From Pelomonas aquatica (GTDB lineage Bacteria; Pseudomonadota; Gammaproteobacteria; Burkholderiales; Burkholderiaceae_C): a stretch of 64,000 nt of DNA. Under the pieces are notes generated by a model. It ran no database searches. It saw only the letters and a program-made list of their open reading frames with translations, and was not told the origin of the DNA. Position 1 is the first letter of the stretch; the number at the start of each line of letters is the position of its first letter. Both the position numbers and the translations under genes were made by a program. The stretch spans positions 62,001 to 126,000 of the forward strand of contig NZ_JAPPUW010000010.1 in assembly GCF_026712205.1 (NCBI RefSeq). The letters run 5' to 3'. Shown in pieces: positions 18,741 through 28,692 of this stretch.

Positions 18741-19105
18741 AGCGGCTGGCGCGCTACGCGAGCGTCGGCGTCGCCGCCACGGCGGCGCACTATGCGCTGC
18801 TGGTGCTGGTGGTCGAGGCCTGGCACTGGCCGGCCTGGCTGGGCTCGGGCGCCGGCGCGCTGCTCGGCGCGCAGATCGCGTTCTGGGCCAACCGGCGCTA
18901 CACCTTCGACCACCGCGGCCCCTGGTGGCCCGCCTGGTGCCGCTTCCATGCGACGGCCGGCGCGGGCGCGCTGCTCGGCATGCTGCTGGTGGACGCCGGC
19001 GTGCGCGCCGGGCTGCACTATCTGCTGGCCCAGGGCGCGGCGACCCTCATCGTCATGCTGGCCAGCTTCGCGGCCAACCGGGTCTGGACCTTCGGGCAGC
19101 GCTGA
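18737..19105 (+). CDS. GtrA family membrane protein (putative flippase)
   Basis: The 122-residue protein has four predicted membrane helices and the family marks RYASVGVAATAAHYALL, FWANRRYTF near the middle and FAANRVWTF at the end. GtrA proteins are thought to flip undecaprenyl-phosphate-linked sugars across the inner membrane. The gene overlaps the ArnT-like gene by 4 bp and shares a likely pathway with it and with the GT2 gene at 20030-20986. Confidence 0.88.
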   Translation: MKRLARYASVGVAATAAHYALLVLVVEAWHWPAWLGSGAGALLGAQIAFWANRRYTFDHRGPWWPAWCRFHATAGAGALLGMLLVDAGVRAGLHYLLAQGAATLIVMLASFAANRVWTFGQR

Positions 19106-19114
19106 AGCAAGGTG

Positions 19115-19243
19115 CTCGCCCAGCCCCGCATCGCTGAACGCGGGCGAGTCTGGTCGGTCCCCCGCGGGACGAGGCTGTTTGCGGCATTGAGCCGCAAACA
19201 GCCTCAGGTGGGCCGGCTTGGGAGTGGCCCGGCGCTCGGCCCG
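19115..19243. repeat. Intergenic hairpin repeat, copy A
   Basis: This 129-bp element lies between convergent gtrA-like and chbG-like genes. It shares with copy B (61956-62086) a left block including TGGTCGGTCCCCCGCGGG and a right block including GGGCCGGCTTGGG and CTCGGCCCG. Between them stands a perfect 15-bp hairpin (19171-19185 with 19191-19205, loop ATTGA) whose sequence differs from that of copy B although the shape is kept. Confidence 0.8.
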
Positions 19244-19247
19244 GAAA

Positions 19248-20033
19248 TCAGCGGCTCAGTTCGACGCCAAACTCCGCCAGGTCAGCCGCGAAGGCCTCGC
19301 CGGCCAGATAGGCCATCTCGTTGACCCGCGCCGCGCCGATCGGGTCGCCGGCATCGGGTTCGCCCAGCGCCGGGTGGCAGAACAGCAGCGCGCCGTCGGG
19401 CGCGGCGGCCAGCCAGCCGCGCATCAGCGCACGGTAGTCGGCCCGCGGGTCGAAGCCGTAGACGCCCACCAGGGCCGTCGCGGATGCCACATGGCTCGCA
19501 CGCATCTCGGCCGCCAGCGCGCGGCCCCCGCAGGCCTCGATGACGCGGCGCTTGAACGCGAAGCCCTGGCCCGGCAGCCGGCCGGTGTTGCGCAGCGGCA
19601 CGCCCAGGCTGCGCGCGGCCGCCAGCGCATGAGGGCGCACGCCGGGCAGCGCATGCACATGCTGGTGACCGTCGATGAAGGCGGGCGGACGGCCCGTGAC
19701 GGCGACGAAGCGCTGCAGCTGGGCCTGGAACTCGTCGGCCACCGCGGCCGGCAGCCGGCGCAGGAAGGCCTGCGCGATGACGCTGCCGAGGGACGGGAAG
19801 CGCGGCCAGTGGCGGCGCAGCGCGGCGCTGAGCGGCTCGCCCTCGGTCAGGTTGAAGTGCAGGCCGGCGTCGGCCGGCACGTCGCGCAGGGCCGGCCCCG
19901 CCTCGGCCCAGCGCGGCGCCGTGACGAGGGCGCTCAGCGCCGTGACGCGGCCCTGAGCGGCCAGCGCCAGGATGCCGCGGTCCACCGCGGAGCCCTGGCC
20001 GTAGTCGTCCGCGCAGACGGCGAGCCGCTTCAC
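19248..20033 (-). CDS. ChbG/HpnK-like (YdjC family) deacetylase
   Basis: This 261-residue carbohydrate deacetylase-fold protein has the metal-binding start VCADDYGQGSAVDRGIL, then GLHFNLTEGEPL and FIDGHQHVHALPGVRP, the Asp and His ligands of the family. ChbG removes acetyl groups from chitooligosaccharides and HpnK acts on hopanoid intermediates. The neighbouring GT2 gene (4-bp ATGA overlap) suggests processing of a lipid-linked sugar. The natural substrate cannot be assigned. Confidence 0.88.
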   Translation of the reverse strand: MKRLAVCADDYGQGSAVDRGILALAAQGRVTALSALVTAPRWAEAGPALRDVPADAGLHFNLTEGEPLSAALRRHWPRFPSLGSVIAQAFLRRLPAAVADEFQAQLQRFVAVTGRPPAFIDGHQHVHALPGVRPHALAAARSLGVPLRNTGRLPGQGFAFKRRVIEACGGRALAAEMRASHVASATALVGVYGFDPRADYRALMRGWLAAAPDGALLFCHPALGEPDAGDPIGAARVNEMAYLAGEAFAADLAEFGVELSR

Positions 20034-20986
20034 CGCGGCTCGCCCGTGTCGTGGGCGACGACGTAGACCGGCCGCTGCTTGACCTCGTCGAAGATGCGGC
20101 CGACGTACTCGCCGATGATGCCGATGGACAGCATCTGGATGCCGCCGAAGAACATCAGGCCGACGACCATGGTCGCCCAGCCGGGGATCTGGTCGCCGAA
20201 GATCAGGTGCTCGACGACGATCCAGGCGCCATAGCCCAGGCCTCCGAGCGCCACCATGGCGCCCAGGCCGCTCCAGATGCGCAGCGGCATATTGCTGAAG
20301 GCGGTCACGCCGGTCAGCGCCAGCCGGATCAGGCGGCGCATCGAGAAGCTGCTGCGGCCGCCGGTGCGGGCCTGCGGCGTGTAGGGCAGGAACTCGGTGC
20401 GGAAGCCCACCCAGGCGTACAGGCCCTTCATGAAGCGGTTGCGCTCGGGCAGCGCGTTCAGCGCGGCGACGACGCGCCGGTCCAGCAGCCGGAAGTCGCC
20501 CGCGTCGGGCGGGATCTGCAGCTGCGAGGACGCGTTGACGATGCGGTAGAACAGGCTGGTGCCCAGGCGCTTCAACGCACCCTCCTCGTCGCGGTTGGCG
20601 CGCACCGCGCAGACCGTGTCGGCGCCGCGCTGCCAGGCCGCGTCCATCTGCGCGATCAGATCGGGCGCATGCTGGCCGTCGGAGTCCATCAGCAGCACGC
20701 GGTCGGCATCGGCCACGGCCAGGCCGGCGGTCAGCGCGGCCTCCTTGCCGAAGTTGCGCGACAGGCGCAGATAGCGGATGGGCGTGCCCGCCGCGATGGC
20801 CTGCTGCACGACGGCCGGCGTCGCATCGGCGCTGCCGTCGTCCACGATGATGAGGCGCCAGCGCGCCGACAGCGGCTCCAGCACCTGGGCGAGCATGGGC
20901 AGCAGCTGCGGCAGCGAGGCCGCCTCGTTGTAGGCGGGCAGCACCACGTCGAGGCTGGCGCGGGCGGGGCGGGGTTCGGTATGCAT
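20030..20986 (-). CDS. Family 2 glycosyltransferase with C-terminal membrane helices (DPM1/GtrB/ArnC-like)
   Basis: The 318-residue protein has a GT-A domain with VVLPAYNEAASLPQLL and IIVDDGSADATP, and the DXD-like LLMDSDGQHAPDLI. FGKEAALTAGL and QARTGGRSSFS are typical of polyprenyl-phosphate sugar synthases. Two C-terminal membrane helices (about 235-290) follow. It should make an undecaprenyl-phosphate sugar for the GtrA flippase and the ArnT-like transferase encoded convergently. ATG 20986 (MHTEPRPARASLDVV) is the first start at which homology begins. It is translationally coupled to the downstream deacetylase gene. Confidence 0.9.
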   Translation of the reverse strand: MHTEPRPARASLDVVLPAYNEAASLPQLLPMLAQVLEPLSARWRLIIVDDGSADATPAVVQQAIAAGTPIRYLRLSRNFGKEAALTAGLAVADADRVLLMDSDGQHAPDLIAQMDAAWQRGADTVCAVRANRDEEGALKRLGTSLFYRIVNASSQLQIPPDAGDFRLLDRRVVAALNALPERNRFMKGLYAWVGFRTEFLPYTPQARTGGRSSFSMRRLIRLALTGVTAFSNMPLRIWSGLGAMVALGGLGYGAWIVVEHLIFGDQIPGWATMVVGLMFFGGIQMLSIGIIGEYVGRIFDEVKQRPVYVVAHDTGEPR

Positions 20987-21012
20987 GCGCGCATTGTCCG
21001 CGCGCCGGCGGG

Positions 21013-22443
21013 TCAATTGACCCTGCAGACCTTCAGCATGTTGGTGCCGCCCGGGTAGCCCATCGGCTCGCCGCAGGTGATGGCATAGGTGTCGCCCGGC
21101 ATCAGCGCGCCGCGCTCGACGAGGATCTTCTCGGCCGCGGCCAGGGCCACGTCGCGGTCGTCGAACTTGGGCATCAGCAGCGGGCGCACATTGCGGTAGA
21201 GCGCCATCTTGCGCTGGCTGATCGGCTGCGTCGTCAGCGCGTAGATGGGCACCTGGATGCGGTGGCGGCTCATCCACAGCGCCGTCGAGCCGGACTCGGT
21301 CAGGGCCAGGATGGCCTTGCAGCCGAGGTGGTAGGCCGTGAACAGCGCGCCCATCGCGATGGACTGGTCGATGCGGCCGAACTGGCGGCCGGCGAAGTCG
21401 GTGTCGAGGCTGACGAACTCGGCGCGCTCGGCCTCCAGCGCGATGGCGGCCATCTGCTCGACGGTCTCGATGGGGAATTTGCCGGCGGCCGTCTCGGCCG
21501 ACAGCATGACGGCGTCGGTGCCGTCGAGCACGGCGTTGGCCACGTCGCTGACCTCGGCGCGCGTGGGCACCGGGTTCACGATCATGGACTCCATCATCTG
21601 CGTGGCGGTGATGGCGACCTTGTCGAGCTCGCGGGCCATCTTGATCATGCGCTTCTGCAGCGCCGGCACGGCCGCGTTGCCGACCTCCACGGCGAGGTCG
21701 CCGCGCGCCACCATGATGCCGTCGCTGGCCTTCAGGATGGCTTCGAGATGCGGGATGGCCTCGTAGCGCTCGATCTTGGCGATCATGGCCGGCTTGTGGC
21801 GGTAGGGCTCGCCGGCCACGTTGGCCAGCTGGCGCGCCATCTCCATGTCGGTCGCGTTCTTCGGGAAGCTCACGGCCAGGTATTCGCACTGGAAGGACAT
21901 CGCGGTCTTGATGTCCTCCATGTCCTTGCCGGTCAGCGCCGGCGCGGTCAGGCCGCCGCCCTGCTTGTTGATGCCCTTGTTGTTGGACAGCTCGCCGCCG
22001 AGCTTGACGACGGTGTGCACCTGGGCGCCGCGCACGGCCTCGACGGTCAGCACCAGCAGGCCGTCGTTGAGCAGCAGCGTGTCGCCGGGCTTCACGTCGC
22101 GCGGCAGCTCCTTGTAGTCGAGGCCGACGATGTCCTGGTTGCCGAGCTCGCTGCGGTCGGCGTCGAGGATGAAGGGCGTGCCGGGCACCAGCTCGATCCT
22201 GCCGTTCTCGAACTTGCCGACGCGGATCTTGGGGCCCTGCAGGTCGGCCATGATGGCCACCGACTTGCCGACCTTCTCGGCCACGGCGCGGACCATGGTC
22301 GCGCGGTCGATGTGGTCCTGGGCCTTGCCGTGCGAGAAGTTCAGCCGCACGACGTCGACGCCGGCGCGGATCATTCGTTCCAGCACCTCCGGCGTGTTGG
22401 AGGCGGGGCCGAGGGTGGCGACGATCTTGGTGGCGCGGGTCAT
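21013..22443 (-). CDS. pyk: Pyruvate kinase
   Basis: This 476-residue enzyme makes pyruvate and ATP from phosphoenolpyruvate. It shows TKIVATLGPAS, the substrate segment VRLNFSHG, MADLQGPKIRVG, IAKIERYEAI and the metal/catalytic loop DGIMVARGDLAVEV. ATQMMESMI and the C-terminal regulatory domain are complete. ATG 22443 (MTRATKIVATLGPAS) is where homology starts. It is a single gene, separated from the cyclase gene upstream by 67 bp. Confidence 0.96.
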   Translation of the reverse strand: MTRATKIVATLGPASNTPEVLERMIRAGVDVVRLNFSHGKAQDHIDRATMVRAVAEKVGKSVAIMADLQGPKIRVGKFENGRIELVPGTPFILDADRSELGNQDIVGLDYKELPRDVKPGDTLLLNDGLLVLTVEAVRGAQVHTVVKLGGELSNNKGINKQGGGLTAPALTGKDMEDIKTAMSFQCEYLAVSFPKNATDMEMARQLANVAGEPYRHKPAMIAKIERYEAIPHLEAILKASDGIMVARGDLAVEVGNAAVPALQKRMIKMARELDKVAITATQMMESMIVNPVPTRAEVSDVANAVLDGTDAVMLSAETAAGKFPIETVEQMAAIALEAERAEFVSLDTDFAGRQFGRIDQSIAMGALFTAYHLGCKAILALTESGSTALWMSRHRIQVPIYALTTQPISQRKMALYRNVRPLLMPKFDDRDVALAAAEKILVERGALMPGDTYAITCGEPMGYPGGTNMLKVCRVN

Positions 22444-22510
22444 GGCTGGTCTCAACTGATCTGGGGCGGCGGAATTATGGGCCGCCGAGCCCGCCGGAAG
22501 TTTCGCGCCG

Positions 22511-23770
22511 TTACGCGCGCGCGGCCCGCTCCACGCGGTCGCGGCCGGCATGCTTGGCGCGGTACATGGCCTGGTCGGCCTCGCGCATCGCGAGATCGAT
22601 GCCGGCCTCGTCGTTGGCCTGGGCCACGCCCCAGCTCGCCGTCACGGCCAGCCCGGCCGGCCATTCGACCTGGGTCAGCGCCTGGCGCAGCCGCTCGGCC
22701 ACGCCGGCCGCCTCGGCGGCCGAGGTCTGCGGCATCACGATGACGAATTCCTCGCCGCCCCAGCGCGCCAGCAGGTCGTCGCGCGGCAGGTTGGCGCGCA
22801 GCGTGCGGGCCAGATGGACCAGCACCTGGTCGCCGACGTCGTGGCCATGCTCATCGTTGATGCGCTTGAAGTGGTCGGCATCGACGAAGACGACGGCCAG
22901 CGGGAACACCTCTTCGCCCTGCACCTGATGCAGCAGTTCCAGCGCATGGTAGAGGCCGTCGCGGTTGGCGACGCGCGTCAGCGGATCGCGCTGCACGAGC
23001 TTTTCCAGCGCCTGCGAGCGCGTCAGCGAGGCCTGCAGCCGCCGCCGCGTGTGCCAGCTCTCCCAGCCGAGATAGGCCAGCAGGCTGCCCATCCACAGGC
23101 CGACCAGGCCGAGGCGGAAGCTCTCCGGCGCGATCCAGTTGCCGATCAGCTCGGCGCGCGCCAGCCGCAGCAGGTGCTCGCCCGACGCCGACTCGCCGCC
23201 GGTGCTGACGCTGAAGATGCGCACCCGGTCGAGCTCGGCGCCCTGCAGTTCGTCGGGCAGTTGGTGATCCTGTGCCCACCAGGTGGCGACGACGAACTGC
23301 GACAGGCGCAGCTCGATGGGCATCTGCCGGTTGCCGGGCGTCAGCACCACCTCGTGCGGTTTCAGGTCGGGGTGGGGGCCGCTGCCGGCATAGGCCGGGT
23401 TGTAGTTGCGCAGGAAGACACGCACCTGATCCGGCGCGCCGTTGTGCGTGGGGCCTTCGGCGCGCAGCCACAGCCGGATGCGGCTGAAGCGGTTCAGGTC
23501 CAGCCCCGGGGCGTCGAACTGGATGACCATCTCGCAGAAGGGCCACTGGTAGGTGCTGCGTAGCCGGCAGCGCACGGCCGGCCCGTGGCCGTCGTCGGGC
23601 AGCAGCGTGGCCTCGCTGTTGCCGCCGCTCTCGTCGTCACTGTAGACGAGCAGGCGCTGGCCGGCGCCGTGCCCGTCGAGCACGAGGGTGTGCATCGTCC
23701 AGTGTTCGTTGGCATAGAGGCCGACGAAGGTGAGGACGACGAGAACCGCGAGCAGCCAGCGCAGCACCAT
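22511..23770 (-). CDS. Membrane-bound diguanylate cyclase (GGEEF)
   Basis: The 419-residue product has an N-terminal membrane helix (WLLAVLVVLTFVGLY), a periplasmic domain of about 190 residues without a recognised name, a second helix (LGLVGLWMGSLLAYL) and a C-terminal GGDEF domain. The active-site motif ARWGGEEFVIV near residue 338 is intact, so it should make c-di-GMP from two GTP. The usual RxxD inhibitory site just before the motif is not evident (LPRDDLLARWGGEEF). The periplasmic part probably senses an envelope or extracellular signal. Confidence 0.9.
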   Translation of the reverse strand: MVLRWLLAVLVVLTFVGLYANEHWTMHTLVLDGHGAGQRLLVYSDDESGGNSEATLLPDDGHGPAVRCRLRSTYQWPFCEMVIQFDAPGLDLNRFSRIRLWLRAEGPTHNGAPDQVRVFLRNYNPAYAGSGPHPDLKPHEVVLTPGNRQMPIELRLSQFVVATWWAQDHQLPDELQGAELDRVRIFSVSTGGESASGEHLLRLARAELIGNWIAPESFRLGLVGLWMGSLLAYLGWESWHTRRRLQASLTRSQALEKLVQRDPLTRVANRDGLYHALELLHQVQGEEVFPLAVVFVDADHFKRINDEHGHDVGDQVLVHLARTLRANLPRDDLLARWGGEEFVIVMPQTSAAEAAGVAERLRQALTQVEWPAGLAVTASWGVAQANDEAGIDLAMREADQAMYRAKHAGRDRVERAARA

Positions 23771-23867
23771 GGGCCGATTGTGGCCGGGCGAGTGCGCCGC
23801 AGGCTTCTCGCAAGCCCGGGGCGGCGGGCGCGGAGCGTGACTTCGGTCAGGGTTGTGCGCCGCAACC

Positions 23868-26219
23868 TCAGCGGCCGGCGCGCACCTCGCAGACGTCGGC
23901 CGCGGCCAGCGCCGTCATGTTGACGATGCGGCGCACGGTGGCCGAGGGCGTCAGGATGTGCACGGGCCGGGCCGCGCCGAGCAGCACGGGGCCGATGGTC
24001 ACGCCCTGGCTGACGCTGATCTTCAGCACGTTGAACAGGATGTTGGCGGCGTCCAGCGTCGGCAGCACCAGCAGGTTGGCCGCGCCGCTGAGCTTGCTGT
24101 CGGGCAGGAAGGCCTGGCGCACGCTCTCGGACAGCGCCGCGTCGCCGTGCATCTCGCCGTCGCACTCCACGTCGGGGCGGGCGGCCGCGAACAGCTCGTG
24201 GGCGCGGCGCATCTTCAGCGCCGAGGGCCGCGTGCTGGAGCCGAACATCGAGTGGCTGACGAAGGCCAGCTTGGGCGGCAGGCCGAAGCGGCTGACCTCG
24301 TCGGCGGCCATCGCGGCGATGTCGGCCAGCGCCTCGGCGCTGGGGTCGTCGTTGACGAAGGTGTCGGTCAGGAAGAGGGTCATCCGGTCCAGCATCAGCG
24401 CGTTCATCGCGGCGAACTGGCGCGCGCCGGCGCGCAGGCCGACGAGGTCGCGCACCTGCTCCAGGTGGCGGTCGAAGCGGCCGACCATGCCGCAGATCAT
24501 CGCGTCGGCGTCGCCGAGCTCGATGGCGAGCGCGCCGATGGCCGTGTTGGAGCGCCGCACGGCCGACTTGGCCATCTCGGGCGTCACGCCGCTGCGCTTC
24601 ATGCGCGCGTGATAGGCCTCCCAATACCGGCGGAAGCGCGGGTCGTCCTCGGGGTCGATGACGGCCACGTCCGCGCCGAGCTTCAGGCGCAGGCCGGCGC
24701 GCTGGATGCGCGCCTCCAGCACGGCTGGGCGGCCGATCAGCGTGGGCCGGCACAGGCCCTCGTCCAGCGCGACCTGCACGGCGCGCAGCACGCGCTCGTC
24801 CTCGCCCTCGGCGTAGATGACGCGGGCCGGCGCGCCGGCCGCCGTCATCGCCTTGGCGGCGGAGAACACCGGGCGCATGAACATGCCGGTCTGGTAGACG
24901 AAACGCTCCAGCGACTGGCGGTAGGCGTCCAGGTCGGCGACCGGCCGCGTCGCCACGCCGTCCGCGGCCGCGGCCCTGGCGACGGCGGGCGCGATGCGCA
25001 GGATCAGGCGCGCGTCGAAGGGCTTGGGGATCAGGTAGTCGGGGCCGAAGGCCAGCTCCTGGCCGGCGTAGGCGGCAGCCACCTCATCCGAGGTCTCGGC
25101 CTTGGCCAGCGCGGCGATCTCGCGCACGCAGGCCAGCTTCATGCCTTCGGTGATCCGCGTCGCGCCGCAGTCCAGCGCGCCGCGGAAGATGTAGGGGAAG
25201 CACAGGACGTTGTTGACCTGGTTGGGGTAGTCGCTGCGGCCGGTGGCGACGATGCAGTCCGGCCGCACGGCCTTGGCCAGCTCGGGGCGGATCTCGGGCT
25301 CGGGGTTGGCCAGCGCCAGGATGATGGGCTGGCAGGCCATGGTCTTGACCATGTCGGTGGACAGGACCCCGGCGGCCGAGCAGCCGAGGAAGACATCGGC
25401 GCCGGCCACCACATCAGCCAGCGTGCGGGCCTTCGTGACCTGGCAGTAGCGCTGCTTGGACTCGTCCAGCCTGCCGGCCCTGGCGTCCTCGCGCTCGCTC
25501 TGGATGAGGCCGCGCGAGTCGCAGACGAAGACGTTCTCGCGCTTCACGCCCAGGCCCACCATCACGTCCAGGCAGGCGATGGCCGCGGCACCGGCGCCGG
25601 ACACGGCGACCCTGACCTTGGTGATGTCCTTGCCCACCAGCTCCAGCCCGTTCAGCAGCGCGGCCGACGAGATGATGGCCGTGCCGTGCTGGTCGTCGTG
25701 GAAGACCGGGATGTTCATGCGCTTGGACAGTTCGCGCTCGATGTAGAAGCACTCGGGCGCCTTGATGTCCTCGAGGTTGATGCCGCCCAGCGTCGGCTCC
25801 ATGGCCGCGATGATGTCGATGAGCTTGTCCGGGTCGCGCTCGGCCAGCTCGATGTCGAACACGTCGATGCCGGCGAACTTCTTGAACAGGCAGCCCTTGC
25901 CTTCCATGACCGGCTTGGCCGCCAGTGGGCCGATGTCGCCCAGGCCTAGCACAGCCGTGCCGTTGGTGATGACGCCGACGAGGTTGGCGCGCGACGTGAA
26001 CTCGGCCGCCAGCGACGGGTCGCGCTCGATGTCCAGGCAGGGATAGGCCACGCCCGGCGAATAGGCCAGGGACAGGTCGCGCTGGTTGGACAGCGCCTTG
26101 GTCGGCGTGACCGAAATCTTGCCGCGCGTCGGCGCGCGGTGGTACTCGCGGGCGGCGTCGCGCAGCGCGGCTTCGGCGGGCGCGAGTTCGGAAGGCAGGG
26201 GAGCGTTGTTCTTTTCCAT
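23868..26219 (-). CDS. maeB: NADP-dependent malic enzyme with phosphotransacetylase-like C-terminal domain
   Basis: This 783-residue enzyme decarboxylates malate to pyruvate with NADP. The malic enzyme part (about 1-430) has [39 protein letters not shown] and the nucleotide loop [12 protein letters not shown]. The C-terminal part (about 445-783) is the phosphate acetyltransferase-like domain of the long MaeB class, thought to be regulatory and usually not catalytic. Pyruvate kinase lies downstream and phosphoglycerate kinase upstream on the same strand, grouping pyruvate metabolism. A terminator separates it from pgk. Confidence 0.95.
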   Translation of the reverse strand: MEKNNAPLPSELAPAEAALRDAAREYHRAPTRGKISVTPTKALSNQRDLSLAYSPGVAYPCLDIERDPSLAAEFTSRANLVGVITNGTAVLGLGDIGPLAAKPVMEGKGCLFKKFAGIDVFDIELAERDPDKLIDIIAAMEPTLGGINLEDIKAPECFYIERELSKRMNIPVFHDDQHGTAIISSAALLNGLELVGKDITKVRVAVSGAGAAAIACLDVMVGLGVKRENVFVCDSRGLIQSEREDARAGRLDESKQRYCQVTKARTLADVVAGADVFLGCSAAGVLSTDMVKTMACQPIILALANPEPEIRPELAKAVRPDCIVATGRSDYPNQVNNVLCFPYIFRGALDCGATRITEGMKLACVREIAALAKAETSDEVAAAYAGQELAFGPDYLIPKPFDARLILRIAPAVARAAAADGVATRPVADLDAYRQSLERFVYQTGMFMRPVFSAAKAMTAAGAPARVIYAEGEDERVLRAVQVALDEGLCRPTLIGRPAVLEARIQRAGLRLKLGADVAVIDPEDDPRFRRYWEAYHARMKRSGVTPEMAKSAVRRSNTAIGALAIELGDADAMICGMVGRFDRHLEQVRDLVGLRAGARQFAAMNALMLDRMTLFLTDTFVNDDPSAEALADIAAMAADEVSRFGLPPKLAFVSHSMFGSSTRPSALKMRRAHELFAAARPDVECDGEMHGDAALSESVRQAFLPDSKLSGAANLLVLPTLDAANILFNVLKISVSQGVTIGPVLLGAARPVHILTPSATVRRIVNMTALAAADVCEVRAGR

Positions 26220-26319
26220 GACTGCGGGTCTTCAGAGCGGAACCTGCGAGGTTACGCCCGGTTTCGGCCCGCCGCCGATGCCGGTTTGCTGGCGCTCCAT
26301 GCCGAAGCCGATATCGCCC

Positions 26320-26345
26320 AAAAACGAAAGGCCCCGGTCGGGGCC
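26320..26345 (-). terminator. Intrinsic terminator of pgk
   Basis: Read leftward, GGCCCCG pairs with CGGGGCC (26339-26345 with 26330-26336) and is followed by TTTCGTTTTT at 26329-26320. It lies 25 bp after the pgk stop. The rest of the 150-bp gap to maeB (26220-26319) presumably holds the maeB promoter; no clear elements are visible. Confidence 0.85.
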
Positions 26346-26369
26346 CTTGGGCGTCGGGGGTGTCGGCGA

Positions 26370-27563
26370 TCAGCCGGCGGCGCGCCGGCCGAGGATCTCG
26401 AAGGCCGGCAGGGTCTTGCCCTCCAGCACCTCCAGGAAGGCGCCGCCGCCGGTGGAGATATAGCCCACGTCCTTCTCGATGCCGTACTTGGCGATGGCCG
26501 CCAGCGTGTCGCCGCCGCCGGCGATGCTGAAGGCGACGCTCTCGGCGATCGCGCGGGCGATGGCCTCGGTGCCATGGGCGAAGGCATCGAACTCGAACAC
26601 GCCGACCGGGCCGTTCCAGACGATGGTGCCGGCCGCCCTGAGCTTGTCCGCCAGCCTGGCGGCCGTCTTGGGGCCGATGTCGAGGATGAGGTCGTCGTCG
26701 TCCACGTCGGTGGCCGCCTTGACGGCCGCAGTCGCGCCGGCCGCGAAGGTCTTGGCGGTCACGACGTCCTCGGGAATGGGCACCTCGGCGCCGCGCGCGG
26801 CCATCGCCGCCATGACGGCCTTGGCCTGGTCGACGAGGTCGGGCTCGGCCAGCGACTTGCCGATCTTCAGGCCGGCGGCCAGCATGAAGGTGTTGGCGAT
26901 GCCGCCGCCGACGATGAGGCCGTCGACCTTGCTCGCCAGGCTCTGCAGGATGGTCAGCTTGGTCGAGACCTTGGAGCCGGCGACGATGGCCACCAGCGGG
27001 CGGCGCGGGTTGGCCAGGGCCTTGGTGATGGCGTCGATCTCGGCGGCCAGCAGCGGGCCGGCGCAGGCGACCCTGGCGTACTTGGCGATGCCATAGGTCG
27101 TGGCCTCGGCGCGGTGGGCGGTGCCGAAGGCGTCGTGCACGAAGATGTCGCACAGCGCCGCGAGCTTGCGGGACAGCTCCTCGCTGCACTTCTTCTCGCC
27201 CTTGTTGACGCGGCAGTTCTCCAGCAGCACCAGCTGGCCCGGCGCCACCGAGACGGCGTCCACCCAGTCGCGCTGCAGCGGCACCGGGCGGCCCAGCAGC
27301 TCGGCCATGCGCTCGGCCACCGGGGCCAGCGAGTCCTCGGGCTTGAACTCGCCTTCGGTCGGGCGGCCGAGGTGGGACGTGACCATGACGGCCGCGCCCG
27401 CGTCCAGCGCCATCTTGATGGCGGGCAGCGAGGCACGGATGCGGGTGTCCTCGGTGATCCTGCCGTTGTCGTCCTGCGGCACGTTGAGGTCGGCGCGGAT
27501 GAAGACGCGCTGGCCGGCCACCTTGCCGGCGGCGATCAGGTCGGAGAAGCGGATGACGTTCAT
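26370..27563 (-). CDS. pgk: Phosphoglycerate kinase
   Basis: This 397-residue glycolytic enzyme transfers phosphate between 1,3-bisphosphoglycerate and ADP. It carries [59 protein letters not shown] and the C-terminal [16 protein letters not shown] loop that binds nucleotide phosphate. Length is standard. It is followed by an intrinsic terminator and preceded by azlC-azlD on the same strand (61-bp gap). Confidence 0.97.
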   Translation of the reverse strand: MNVIRFSDLIAAGKVAGQRVFIRADLNVPQDDNGRITEDTRIRASLPAIKMALDAGAAVMVTSHLGRPTEGEFKPEDSLAPVAERMAELLGRPVPLQRDWVDAVSVAPGQLVLLENCRVNKGEKKCSEELSRKLAALCDIFVHDAFGTAHRAEATTYGIAKYARVACAGPLLAAEIDAITKALANPRRPLVAIVAGSKVSTKLTILQSLASKVDGLIVGGGIANTFMLAAGLKIGKSLAEPDLVDQAKAVMAAMAARGAEVPIPEDVVTAKTFAAGATAAVKAATDVDDDDLILDIGPKTAARLADKLRAAGTIVWNGPVGVFEFDAFAHGTEAIARAIAESVAFSIAGGGDTLAAIAKYGIEKDVGYISTGGGAFLEVLEGKTLPAFEILGRRAAG

Positions 27564-27624
27564 GGTCGGGCGATGCAGTTGAGAAGAACTGGCCCGATTC
27601 TCGCCGCCCGCGCGCGCATGCCGG

Positions 27625-27954
27625 TTACCAGCCGAGTCCGAGCCTGAGCGGCAGCATCACCGCCATGCCGACCAGGATGGTGCCGAGGATGCCGCGGCGC
27701 CAGAAGTAGTAGGCCGTCGCGGCCAGCGCGGCGGGCCAGCGCGCGTCCTGCCAGGTCGTGATGACGTGGCCCTGGGTCATGAAGACCTCGGGCGCGACGA
27801 CGGCCACCAGGGCCGCCAGCGGCGCGACCTTGAGCAGCTCGCGCAGCCAGTCGGGGATGGGCAGGGGCCGGTCGCCGATCATGAAGAAGCCGCGCGTCAG
27901 CACCGTGACGCCGGCCAGGCCGAACAGCGCGATCCAGGTCATCAGCTCGCTCAC
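27625..27954 (-). CDS. azlD: AzlD family protein (branched-chain amino acid export partner)
   Basis: The small membrane protein (109 residues from the GTG, 105 from the internal ATG at 27942) has three to four helices, including [19 protein letters not shown] and [15 protein letters not shown]. AzlD works with AzlC in export of branched-chain amino acids or analogues. I place the start at GTG 27954, which overlaps the azlC stop (GTGA junction). The order azlC-azlD is the usual pair. Confidence 0.85.
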   Translation of the reverse strand: MSELMTWIALFGLAGVTVLTRGFFMIGDRPLPIPDWLRELLKVAPLAALVAVVAPEVFMTQGHVITTWQDARWPAALAATAYYFWRRGILGTILVGMAVMLPLRLGLGW

Positions 27955-28667
27955 TTGGCAGACCTCCGTGCATCCAGCCACCAGCCCACCGCCCCGGCCG
28001 CGACGATGGCACAGAGGATGTTGAGCTTGAGCGGCAGCGAGTAGGTCGCGATGGACACCGCGCCGGCCGTGACGGCCACCCACCACAGCGTCTTCTCGGC
28101 CAGCAACGCGTAGGAGATGCCCAGCAGCGCCAGCACGCCGGCGAAGCCGATGCCCCACTGCGGCGGGATGCGGTCGGCCAGCAGGATGCCGGCGAAGGAG
28201 CAGGCCTGCCAGGTCGGCCAGTTGACGGCCACGCCGCCCCAGAAATAGCGCAGCTGGCCCGGCGCCGGAGCGGCGTCGGGATAGCGCTTCACGAAATAGG
28301 CGAAATTCAGGTCGGCCGCGAAGTACGTCGTCACCAGCCGGCGCGCGCGGGGCAGGTGGCCGAAGTAGTGGCGCCACTGCGCACTGAAGATGACAAAGCG
28401 CAGATTGACGCAGAAGGCCGTGGCCAGCAGCACCCACAGCGGGGCGCCGGCAGCGATCAGCGGCAGGGCCGTCAACTGGGCGCTGCCGGCAAACACCAGC
28501 AGCGACATGCCCATGGCCTGAGGCAGGCTGAGCCCAGCCTTCACCATCGTGACGCCCGCGACCAGGCCCCAGGCGGCCAGGCCCAGGGAGGGCGAGGCCA
28601 TGTCGCGCGCGCCGCTGCGGAAATCGGGGTCGGCCGCGAGCGCGCGCAGCCTTGCAGTCAGACTCAT
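27951..28667 (-). CDS. azlC: AzlC family permease
   Basis: This 238-residue inner-membrane protein begins with a short cytoplasmic region, then ASPSLGLAAWGLVAGVTMV, LLVFAGSAQLTALPLIA and NLRFVIFSAQWR, the last being the family's conserved loop. It is the larger subunit of the AzlCD branched-chain amino acid exporter. It overlaps azlD by 4 bp. No regulator of the Lrp type is visible next to it. Confidence 0.9.
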   Translation of the reverse strand: MSLTARLRALAADPDFRSGARDMASPSLGLAAWGLVAGVTMVKAGLSLPQAMGMSLLVFAGSAQLTALPLIAAGAPLWVLLATAFCVNLRFVIFSAQWRHYFGHLPRARRLVTTYFAADLNFAYFVKRYPDAAPAPGQLRYFWGGVAVNWPTWQACSFAGILLADRIPPQWGIGFAGVLALLGISYALLAEKTLWWVAVTAGAVSIATYSLPLKLNILCAIVAAGAVGWWLDARRSAK

Positions 28668-28692
28668 GCCGCCATTGTCGGCGGGTTAGGGA

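Noticed and set aside
19115-19190. Short open frames running into the repeat elements (reading LNAG(K/E)xGRSPAG in both copies)
   Set aside because: The shared peptide is a by-product of the repeat DNA; there is no start site context, and the frames are tails of shadow frames.
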